Assembly (NCBI GenBank): GCA_029259535.1
Contig: JAPHEF010000010.1
Coordinates: forward strand, 1 to 47,599
DNA: 47,599 nucleotides
Source: Alkanophaga liquidiphilum
GTDB lineage: Archaea > Halobacteriota > Syntropharchaeia > Alkanophagales > B39-G2
Direction of reading: 5' to 3'
A program made the translations under genes and the position numbers. Within the stretch, counting starts at the first letter, position 1. Every line of letters begins with the position of its first letter. The notes beneath the pieces were generated by a model that was given only the letters and a program-made list of their open reading frames with translations, was not told where the DNA came from and searched no databases. Positions 41,168-47,599 of this stretch are shown here, piece after piece.

Positions 41168-41700
41168 ATGCCAGAGCCGCTCGTGCACTTCATAATCCCG
41201 TTTTTCGTGCTATTGAGTGTAGGCGTGAAGCCGAAGCGTGCCGCCGCGCTCGCAATCCTGCCGGACTTCGACGTATTCATACACACGCACCGCACGTTCT
41301 CTCATTCCTGTGTAGTCTTGCTGTCATTTTGCATCCAACTTCTCCTTTTTCCGCTGGCGGCGCTCTGAACTACTAAGATATGTGGAGCCGCCACGCTTTG
41401 CCTCCTTAGCCATCCATTCCTTGACCTATTTTGTTACTACACTGTAGTGCTCTGGCTACTGCTCGATAAGAGCGTTTGGATTTATGTCGAACCCCTCATG
41501 AATCTCGGCAGTTTCCACGTCTATTTTTATTTTGACATTCGGCTTATGCCCACAAGCCTCAGCGAGCCGCCGAGTGTCGACGTGCCTGTGATTACAAGCA
41601 CGGGCGTTGGCATCACGCTCCTCCTGCTTGCCATTGTGGCGTTGAGCTTCCCGGCAACTCTGATGTCGGTAGCCTTCGATGCGTCAGTATGCGGACCTAT
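41168..41700 (+). pseudogene. YdjM-like membrane metal-dependent hydrolase with internal stop
   Basis: ATG 41168 opens MPEPLVHFIIPFFVLLSV, then ALAILPDFDVFIHTHRTFSH, the HxxxD/H motif region of the YdjM/LexA-binding family. A TGA at 41366-41368 interrupts the frame. The same frame continues with LLSHPFLDLFCYYTVVLWLL and DKSVWIYVEPLMNLGS, as intact members do, and hydrophobic segments to about 41680. A single nonsense change seems to have broken it. The 3' part beyond 41700 shows no family features. Confidence 0.65.
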
Positions 41701-41779
41701 AGCTTCAGACATTCTAACGTGTCGGCATTCATCTCAAGAGCGGAGGAAGTTCGTGATTTTCCTCGCAAGGCTACTTCTG

Positions 41780-41986
41780 TTATACATGCTCTGCACCCGC
41801 ACGAACGTCGTGTCCGCAAGCAAGCGTCGTCATCGCATTGAGAGTTCCTCCCTCGAATATCACGATGCCATCAAGCGTCTTTGCATTAAAACAACGTTCG
41901 CGACCTATTGCTTGTTCATCCTCTGCAACGCCAGAAAGCGGTCTCAGCACTTTGTAAAAAGGCAGCTGATTGGGGACAAACTTCAA
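41780..41986 (-). other. Unrecognised 68-aa frame after trpB
   Basis: A minus-strand frame directly after the trpB stop reads VAEDEQAIGRERCFNAKTLD and GIVIFEGGTLNAMTTLACGH. It has a protein-like composition but is very short, and lies opposite the YdjM relic. It may be a fragment of a lost downstream gene. The family is not recognised. Confidence 0.2.
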
Positions 41987-43167
41987 AGTTTCACATTCAT
42001 AAAATCCGCGACGACGAACACGTCTTTGTCGCCACGCCCCGACAGGTTTACTACAATGACCTCGTTGTTGCTCATACTCCTTGCAAGCTTCACCGCCTTA
42101 TGAACTGCGTGCGCCGACTCCAATGCAGGGACAATCCCCTCGCACTCGCAGAGCAACTGGAAGGCGTCAATCGCCTCCTCGTCAGTGGCTACGTCCACCT
42201 CAACACGTCCCGCTTCCATTAGGTGACTTAGCTCCGGACCCACGCCCGGGTAGTCGAGACCGGCGGCGATGCTGTGCGTCGTCCTAATCTGCCCGTGTTC
42301 GTCCTGCAAGAATTTAGAGAGCATGCCGTGCAGGACGCCGTCCTCGCCTGCGGTCAGGGAAGCTCCATGCTTCTCGGTTTCCAAGCCGAGCCCACCGGCT
42401 TCGACGCCGACGAGCCGCACATCATCATCAAGGAAGTCGTAGAAAATGCCCATGGCGTTGCTGCCGCCGCCGACGCATGCCACGATGACGTCAGGAAGCT
42501 TTCCCTCTTTTTCAAGAATCTGTTGCTTCGCTTCCTTGCCTATTATCCTCTGAAACTCCCTGACAATCGTGGGGTAAGGATGAGGGCCAACGACGCTGCC
42601 TATCAGGTAATAAGTGGTCTCGACGTTGGTAATCCAATCTCGTAGGGCTTCGTTAATTGCATCCTTCAAGGTTCGAGAGCCCGTGTCCACAGGAATCACG
42701 CTTGCGCCGAGGAGCCGCATCCTGAAGACGTTCAGCTTCTGGCGTTCCACGTCCTCAGTGCCCATGTAAACCTCGCATTTCAGCCCGAGGGCGGCGCATG
42801 CCATCGCAGTCGCCACGCCGTGCTGCCCGGCGCCGGTCTCAGCGATGACCCGCGTTTTGCGCATGTATTTTGCCAGGAGTGCCTGCCCAAGCGTGTTGTT
42901 CAGCTTGTGGGCGCCGCCGTGCACGAGGTCTTCCCGCTTCAAGTAAATCTTGGCGCCGCCTACGCGCTCCGTCAGCCGCCGTGCGAAGTAAAGCGGCGTT
43001 GGACGCCCTGCGTAGTCCCGCAGCAGCCAATTTAGTTCTTCCTGAAAGGCAGAGTCCTTGCTGTATTTCTTGAAGCCAGCTTCAAGCTCCTCAAGCGCCG
43101 GAATCAGGGTTTCAGGCACGAACCTCCCGCCAAACTTTCCAAATTTGTGCGTCATCTCTACCGCCAT
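41983..43167 (-). CDS. trpB: Tryptophan synthase beta chain
   Basis: This 394-aa PLP enzyme condenses indole with serine. It starts KFGKFGGRFVPETLIPAL, has the PLP lysine in REDLVHGGAHKLNNTLGQ, phosphate-binding GGGSNAMG, ETGAGQHGVATAMACAALGL, and EGIVPALESAHAVHKA near the end. This is the standard TrpB1 type. No trpA or other trp gene is in the window. The in-frame ATG at 43155 (MTHKFG) is an alternative start. Confidence 0.97.
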   Translation of the reverse strand: MAVEMTHKFGKFGGRFVPETLIPALEELEAGFKKYSKDSAFQEELNWLLRDYAGRPTPLYFARRLTERVGGAKIYLKREDLVHGGAHKLNNTLGQALLAKYMRKTRVIAETGAGQHGVATAMACAALGLKCEVYMGTEDVERQKLNVFRMRLLGASVIPVDTGSRTLKDAINEALRDWITNVETTYYLIGSVVGPHPYPTIVREFQRIIGKEAKQQILEKEGKLPDVIVACVGGGSNAMGIFYDFLDDDVRLVGVEAGGLGLETEKHGASLTAGEDGVLHGMLSKFLQDEHGQIRTTHSIAAGLDYPGVGPELSHLMEAGRVEVDVATDEEAIDAFQLLCECEGIVPALESAHAVHKAVKLARSMSNNEVIVVNLSGRGDKDVFVVADFMNVKL

Positions 43168-43459
43168 TGGCTGTAATCTAATTTTTGTTTTCGTCGCTTT
43201 ATTTTATCTCTTTTTAATCTTCAGTCCGCTTTGGCGTGCGTATAACGTGTCCAGGGAATACGACGCTTGCAAGACTCAGCGGGCGGGTCGGGGCAGGGAT
43301 GCAAGCGGTATAAATACTCTTCAAATCATCGCCAAATTCTTTCTCGATGTTATCCAGCCGCAAAACTCCTACTTGATACTTTGCGTAGTGTAAGCAAACG
43401 CATACTGTCGTTAATACGCTGTTTCGCTTACTATTTATTGCCCTTTCTGACAAACTCAG
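43168..43459. other. Intergenic stretch upstream of trpB
   Basis: The A/T-rich sequence at 43180-43215 is probably the trpB promoter. A minus-strand frame (43214-43453) contains KYQVGVLRLDNIEKEFGDDL, which may be a gene fragment but is not recognised. No tRNA was found. Confidence 0.3.
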
Positions 43460-44053
43460 ATAATTTCGGAGATTTGAACTCCATCAAAAATTTCTTTATT
43501 CTTCTCTCAGCCAGTTGTACATATTCCCCTTCTATGTCATATATAATGGTGATTTGTATTTATTGCTGCAATGGCGGTCTCATAAGTGTAGAGCCGAATT
43601 AACCTGTAAGGAAGCTCAACAGGGAAAGGCGCTGGATGTCCAACTTTATGTGCAGGTTCTGCCGGAAACGTCCATACGCTTTTGGTAAATTCAAGAAATT
43701 CTTCTCTTGAAATTGTGCTTTTTCTCCGTTTTGGATTCTTTCTTGAAAATGTGCCCTTAGAGAAAACCAGAACATATTCATGGATATCACGTAAAGTTGG
43801 ATTAGCAGCAGAAAGCCAAGAACCCCATGCGGTTTGATGGGCTTGCGCTTGAAGACTTATTCCAAATAATTTCACCTCTCATCAAAAATTCCAAATCAAG
43901 CATATCCTTGAATTAATGAAGGGAGACGTAGGGTTCTTCCTTCCTAAATTTGCTATGTTGATAGATACATGCTCTACCTCCAGGCACGAGAGCCCTATAA
44001 ACCTCCTTCCACACTATTTTTAAAAATTTTAAGTACTCTTCAAGTGTGAACAT
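43460..44053 (-). pseudogene. Broken beta-class DNA methyltransferase
   Basis: On the minus strand, successive frames spell a DNA amino-methyltransferase. MFTLEEYLKFLKIVWKEVYR and ALVPGGRACI come first, then DMLDLEFLMRGEIIWNKSSS. After a frameshift come TAWGSWLSAANPTLRDIHEY, VLVFSKGTFSRKNPKRRKST and PAPFPVELPYRLIRLYTYE. The SAM-binding D-P-F-x-G-S-G-T segment expected next is deleted; T-A-I-A-A-I-N-T-N-x-H-Y-I follows directly. A final frameshift leads into YDIEGEYVQLAERRIKKFL. The catalytic motif upstream is also missing. It is probably a relic of a second restriction-modification system. Confidence 0.75.
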
Positions 44054-44133
44054 CTTTGTCTTTCCTTTTCAGGTAAAGCAGGTATTTCCATTTTGACCCC
44101 ATCTTACGTATCAATTTGACTTGGTCTTCTTCC

Positions 44134-45468
44134 TCAAAACCTCAGCCCCTTCGGCAGCTTAAACGGCAGTCGCCCGCCTCGCATCGTTTTTATGGCTTTT
44201 TGCATCATTTTGTAGTAGCGGAGGAGCTCGTTAACTTCTTCGGTTCGGGCGCCGGCGCCCCGTGCGATTCGCAGCACTCTCGAACGGTCAATTATCTTCG
44301 GATTTGCCAGCTCTTCTTTTGTCATGGAGTCCATGATCACTTTAAAGCGGTGCAGCTTCTCGTCAGTAATCTGGAAAGCTTCGTCGTCAAGCTTCAGCCC
44401 CGGTAGCCCGCCAAACATGCCAAGTGGAAGCATCTGGAAAAGCTGCTTCAGCGGTCCCATTTTGCGCAGTGCCTCAAGCTGCTCGTAGAGGTCTTTCAGC
44501 GTGAACTTCCCTCGGAGCCAGTCCGTCGCCGCCTCTGCAGCTTCAGCGCCTAAGCTCTCCTCCATTTTTTCTACCAGTGATTTTATGTCGCCCATGCCGA
44601 GGAGTCTTGAGATGAAGCGGTCGGGCTCGAACTTCTCAAGGTCTTCGACGGTCTCGCCGACGCCGAGGAACGCAATTGGAGCGCCAACCTCTGCAACCGC
44701 CGAAAGCGCTCCTCCGCCTTTCGCCGTGCCGTCCATTTTGGTGATGATGATGCCGGTGATGCCGACAGCCTCGTCGAACGCTTTAGCTTGCGTCGCTGCG
44801 AGCTGCCCGATGCTGGCATCAAGCACGAGCAATCGGTGGTCAGGACGCACTACCTCTCCTAACCGCCGCAACTCCTCAATCATATCTTCCTCAAGAGCGT
44901 GCCGCCCCGCAGTATCCACTATGAGCACGTCGTATTTCTCGAACTCCTTTAACCCTGCCTCCACTATTCTTAAAGCCTCTTGCGTGCCGCTGCCGCCGTC
45001 GGCGCCGCCGTAAAAGGGCACGCCAATGCTCTCGCAGAGCTGTTTCAGCTGGTCTTTGGCGGCGGGTCTGTAAACGTCGGCGCAGATGACCGCCGGCTTC
45101 AACCCTTTTTTCTGAAAATAGCGGGCGAGCCTCGCACAAGAGAGCGTCTTGCCCGAGCCGTGTAAGCCGAAGAGCATGATTTTCTGCCGCCTCAACGGGA
45201 TGTCAGTGCTCTTTCCTATAATGCTCATCAGCTCTTCGTAAACAATTCTGATTACCTGCGCCCTTGGGTTCAGAGAAGCTTTCTCCTTGAGCGCCCTCGT
45301 CTTTATCCTTGAGGATATCTCCTTGACAAGTGAGATTTTGACATCCGCCTGAATCAGCGCTCTTTGGATGTCCCTGACGACCTCGTTGACCGTCTGTTCA
45401 TCTATGCGTTTCGCCATTGCGATTTTCCTTAACGCCTCCCTTAGGGAGCTGCCGAGCTTGTCAAGCAT
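44134..45468 (-). CDS. srp54: Signal recognition particle protein SRP54
   Basis: This 444-aa GTPase binds SRP RNA and signal sequences. It has an N-terminal four-helix domain, G1 LFGLHGSGKTLSCARLA, CADVYRPAAKDQLKQL, G3 VDTAGRHALEEDM, G4 ITKMDGTAKGGGALS and a Met-rich M domain (about 315-444), with RSRVLRIARGAGARTEEVNE as the RNA-binding helix. It is normal in length and order for archaea. The gene is divergent from uspA and may share its TATA element. Confidence 0.97.
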   Translation of the reverse strand: MLDKLGSSLREALRKIAMAKRIDEQTVNEVVRDIQRALIQADVKISLVKEISSRIKTRALKEKASLNPRAQVIRIVYEELMSIIGKSTDIPLRRQKIMLFGLHGSGKTLSCARLARYFQKKGLKPAVICADVYRPAAKDQLKQLCESIGVPFYGGADGGSGTQEALRIVEAGLKEFEKYDVLIVDTAGRHALEEDMIEELRRLGEVVRPDHRLLVLDASIGQLAATQAKAFDEAVGITGIIITKMDGTAKGGGALSAVAEVGAPIAFLGVGETVEDLEKFEPDRFISRLLGMGDIKSLVEKMEESLGAEAAEAATDWLRGKFTLKDLYEQLEALRKMGPLKQLFQMLPLGMFGGLPGLKLDDEAFQITDEKLHRFKVIMDSMTKEELANPKIIDRSRVLRIARGAGARTEEVNELLRYYKMMQKAIKTMRGGRLPFKLPKGLRF

Positions 45469-45504
45469 ACGCCCACCGCCAGTTACGCCCTACCATGTCA
45501 TTTC

Positions 45505-45523
45505 TCTCAAGTTATTTAAGAGA
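45505..45523. promoter_or_regulatory. TATA element shared by srp54 and uspA
   Basis: TTATTTAAG lies inside an imperfect palindrome (CTCTC ... GAGAG). It is about 27 nt before the uspA ATG, and on the other strand would give srp54 a leader of about 22 nt. Confidence 0.5.
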
Positions 45524-45543
45524 GGTAGTCCAAAAGACGCCAC

Positions 45544-45987
45544 ATGTATAAGAAGATTCTTCTCCCGGTGGACGGCTCTGCCGCATCGCTGAGGGCAGTA
45601 GAGCATGCCATAGAGCTTGCGAAGGTCTTCGGGGCGGAGATAAGGGCGCTTTACGTGATGAATGAGGTGGCTGTTGCGGCGCTTCTGAAGTTTTCGGGGA
45701 AGGGGAAGGACGAGGTCCTTAAGGACTATGAGGCTGCTGCTGAGAAAATTTTAAAGGGGGTTGTAGAGAAGTGCAAAGCCGCAGGCGTGAAGGTGGAGGG
45801 GTGCGTGCGGGAGGGCATGCCTGCTGAGGAAATCGTGCTCGAAGCTGCGGAAAGCGGCGCCGACATCACGGTCATGGGCACACACGGCTACGGCTCCAAA
45901 AAGCGGAAAGAACGCCCACTCATCGGCAGCACCGCAGAGCGCGTCGTCGCCACGAACAAGTGCCCGACGCTCGTCATCCCATCGTAG
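45544..45987 (+). CDS. Universal stress protein (UspA family)
   Basis: This 147-aa cytoplasmic protein has the Usp fold: KKILLPVDGSAASLRAVEHA at the start and the ATP-binding C-terminal block VMGTHGYGSKKRKERPLIGS followed by TAERVVATNKCPTLVIPS. The ATP motif G-x2-G-x9-G-S/T is present, so it is probably of the ATP-binding type. The ATG is about 27 nt after the TATA element, so the message is likely leaderless. Monocistronic. Confidence 0.93.
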   Translation: MYKKILLPVDGSAASLRAVEHAIELAKVFGAEIRALYVMNEVAVAALLKFSGKGKDEVLKDYEAAAEKILKGVVEKCKAAGVKVEGCVREGMPAEEIVLEAAESGADITVMGTHGYGSKKRKERPLIGSTAERVVATNKCPTLVIPS

Positions 45988-46613
45988 GTGCGGGGCGTGA
46001 CGCAGCTTGAGAGCGTGTCGTGATGAGAGCCGTCGCGAGCGAATAAAAGTAAACTTACGCCCTGTGCGATAAAAAATGAAATAAAGAGTTTTCTTGTAAT
46101 TTTATGCCTTTTGCGGCTTTTTTAATTTCTTTTGTTATTTTCGACTGCTACTTTTTGAGTTGCGGCTCTCGCTGCTTCTGTCATGAATCACCAGCCGCAG
46201 CGTCTTCACTGATGAGTTCGAGCATCTCAGAGTCGTAAGCGCAATGTGCAGCTCCGCATTGAACGCCACGCCGAAATTCAGCAGCGTCCGACACGAGTTT
46301 GTGTCTGAGCAGGTCAAGGATGGCGTTCGCCGTGAAGTCGATTGCTTCTGAACTCCACCTACGGTTATAAGCTGAAAGAAATTGAATGATTGCAGCTTGC
46401 CCACACTGCAAGCGTTTAGCAGTTACACCGCAGTCTTGCTCCTAGTTCGGAATCTTGCGACGAACAGCCGCTGGCGGCACGTATGCTTATGAACGCAACA
46501 AGCAAGGGGCTTGAGAGAAGTGTTGATGCCACATAAATCCATACAGAAAGAGGGAGTGGACAATTTCGCTGTAACCCCTCAACTTAAAATCTCGTAAAAT
46601 AAGGCGGTTGCTA
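45988..46613. other. 626-bp gap with a possible gene relic
   Basis: T-rich tracts at 46087-46141 may terminate uspA. On the minus strand two overlapping frames (46135-46404 and 46181-46411) read AIIQFLSAYNRRWSSEAIDF, TANAILDLLRHKLVSDAAEF and EMLELISEDAAA. This faintly resembles a histone-like helical protein, but the match is weak and frameshifted. TTAAAAT at 46584-46590 is a probable TATA element for the transporter that follows. Confidence 0.3.
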
Positions 46614-47489
46614 ATGAGAAATGTCGATGCTGCATGGGCGGGCAAGACGTTCGTGGTGCTTGCGGGGCTGCTCGCCGGGTTGCACATAGTAATCAACAAA
46701 ATAGGGCTTGTAGGCGGGCTGCACCCGCTGACGTTCGCTGCCTTCAAACCGCTCATTTCGATCGTTGTGATTGCATCAATTTTTCAGAGACGGATTGCGG
46801 CCGAATTTCAGTTGCTCAAAACGGAGCTCAAGCCGCTGCTGCTCATCGGCATCATCGGTTACGGAGCGGCGCCTATGACACTGTTCTACGGGCAGAACTT
46901 GACTTCTGCGACGAACTCAGCATTTTTACTGCAGACGGAGCCGCTGTTCGTGGCGGCGCTTGCCGCCTTGATTTTCAGAGAACGCATCGGACGGCAGGGG
47001 GTAATTTCCACGATTTTGCTGCTATCCGGAGCATATTTGATAATCACCGGGGGCGTGCGAATCGTTCCAAGGCTCGGAGACTTCCTGATACTGCTAACGG
47101 CGGTGTTCTTCGGCGTTGGCGACGTCGTGGCGAAAATACCACTGCAGCGGCTGAGCGCAAGCACAACCGCCCTCCTCGGCTACACGTTTGGTGGCATCTT
47201 CTTGATAGCGGCGTGGGGCTTTGCGTCGCCTTCCGCAACGCCGTCGCTGCACGAGTGGCTCTGGATTACGCTTTCATCGTTGACCATCACGCTCTGCACG
47301 ATGTTCCTTTACGAGGGCGTCAGACGCATCGGTGTAAGCCGCTCCATACTGCTTGTTTACCTCATAACGCCGCTGTCGGCAGCGTTACTCGCACGAGTGG
47401 TCCTTGGAGAAAGTATAGCGGGAGTGCAAATGCTAGGTGCCGCGCTGCTACTCTGCGGTGTGGCTCTGATGGCGAGCATGGAGCAGTAA
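46614..47489 (+). CDS. EamA/DMT-family transporter
   Basis: This membrane protein of about 291 aa has ten hydrophobic segments forming two EamA repeats of about 140 residues. Typical features are the ends of each repeat, ALIFRERIGRQGVISTILLL and VVLGESIAGVQMLGAALLLC. It exports or imports a small metabolite; the substrate is unknown. The frame opens at TTG 46608, but ATG 46614 is 27 nt after a TATA-like TTAAAAT and starts MRNVDAAW. Confidence 0.85.
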   Translation: MRNVDAAWAGKTFVVLAGLLAGLHIVINKIGLVGGLHPLTFAAFKPLISIVVIASIFQRRIAAEFQLLKTELKPLLLIGIIGYGAAPMTLFYGQNLTSATNSAFLLQTEPLFVAALAALIFRERIGRQGVISTILLLSGAYLIITGGVRIVPRLGDFLILLTAVFFGVGDVVAKIPLQRLSASTTALLGYTFGGIFLIAAWGFASPSATPSLHEWLWITLSSLTITLCTMFLYEGVRRIGVSRSILLVYLITPLSAALLARVVLGESIAGVQMLGAALLLCGVALMASMEQ

Positions 47490-47510
47490 AATAAATAATG
47501 AAAGAGAATT

Positions 47511-47599
47511 ATGAGTGGGTGGCAAAGAATGCCGGCGGCGTGTGGAGTAGCGTGCGACGTTTGCGCACTTAAAGATGCCTGCGGGGGCGGCTGCCCGCC
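47511..47599 (+). CDS. Start of a Cys-rich protein (DUF3795-like), cut by window end
   Basis: The frame reads MSGWQR followed by MPAACGVACDVCALKDACGG and CP, running off the window. The C-G-V-x-C-x-x-C ... C-x-G-G-C spacing resembles short DUF3795-type Cys-rich proteins, thought to bind zinc. ATG 47529 (MPAACG) is an equally good start. Only 29 codons are visible, so the assignment is tentative. Confidence 0.5.
   Translation, partial: MSGWQRMPAACGVACDVCALKDACGGGCP

Noticed and set aside
41366..41368. In-frame TGA as a selenocysteine codon
   Set aside because: The family has no Cys or Sec at this point, no SECIS-like structure was seen, and the position is in a hydrophobic stretch. A nonsense mutation is simpler.
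41447..42103. Independent 218-aa membrane protein
   Set aside because: Its first half continues the YdjM-like frame from 41168 across a stop, and its second half lies on the antisense strand of trpB.
46634..47494. 286-aa frame overlapping the EamA transporter in another plus-strand frame
   Set aside because: It is a His/Arg-rich shadow without recognisable domains; the other frame has ten membrane segments and two EamA repeats.
1..47599. CRISPR array
   Set aside because: Only two-copy tandem repeats were found (30321-30360 and 36760-36792), with spacers of 3-4 bp and no cas genes.
1..47599. tRNA, rRNA, SRP RNA or RNase P RNA genes
   Set aside because: All intergenic gaps were read by eye for the conserved T-loop and core motifs. 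Nothing convincing was seen, but a model-based search was not possible.

Overview
The window is archaeal. The evidence is an A-type ATP synthase (atpH, E, F, A, B), FEN1 with a C-terminal PCNA motif, SRP54, the archaeal/eukaryal rRNA enzyme Tsr3, an AglJ-type N-glycosylation transferase, and promoters with a TATA element about 26 nt before an apparent start codon. Methanogenesis marker protein 8 (15627..16496) points to a lineage carrying methyl- or alkyl-coenzyme M reductase. An acyl-CoA dehydrogenase and a tungsten aldehyde:ferredoxin oxidoreductase in the same 47 kb fit an alkane- or methane-oxidising relative of methanogens (Syntropharchaeia, Alkanophagales or ANME-1-like). That placement is inference.

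Layout. 0-3.2 kb: a frameshifted TnpB end, a five-PAS sensor, and relics of a substrate-binding protein and a second PAS protein. 3.2-8.0 kb: tsr3, a HAD phosphatase, hisS, a flippase-like membrane protein and acyl-CoA dehydrogenase. 8.0-8.6 kb: an AT-rich gap with a shattered methyltransferase. 8.6-16.5 kb: a UPF0280 protein, a run of grx, nrdD, aglJ, hisI and a kinase-like phosphotransferase, then a double-SIS protein and marker protein 8. 16.6-20.1 kb: a secreted protein, a SagB-like nitroreductase, a PqqD-like RRE protein, a structured intergenic region and fen1. 20.1-25.1 kb: a minus-strand operon of TIM-barrel protein, FAD dehydrogenase, AOR and queE. 25.3-30.4 kb: an unusual transporter cluster (FecCD permease, FecE ATPase, NMT1-type lipoprotein, SsuC-type permease) with an IS200/IS605 TnpB element inside it. 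30.4-34.9 kb: ATP synthase genes H-E-F-A-B without I, K, C or D. 34.9-37.5 kb: two tiny membrane-protein candidates, purB and a minus-strand reverse gyrase relic. 37.5-41.1 kb: an AT-rich island with an attC-like site, a restriction endonuclease, a DNA methyltransferase and an HTH-tyrosine recombinase. 41.1-47.6 kb: a broken YdjM-like gene, trpB, a broken DNA methyltransferase, srp54, uspA, an EamA transporter and the start of a Cys-rich protein.

The most interesting items are the integron-like arrangement (recombinase, GTTAGGC site, two-gene restriction-modification cassette, and a 91-bp attC-like site) and the decayed reverse gyrase with its Walker lysine changed to glutamate. Next come a TnpB lacking the usual RuvC-II glutamate whose right end seems to supply the ribosome-binding site of the next gene, the split ATP synthase operon, and a PqqD/SagB pair beside a structured intergenic region. 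Many relics (TnpB, SBP, PAS, two methyltransferases, reverse gyrase, YdjM) show heavy gene turnover between intact housekeeping genes.
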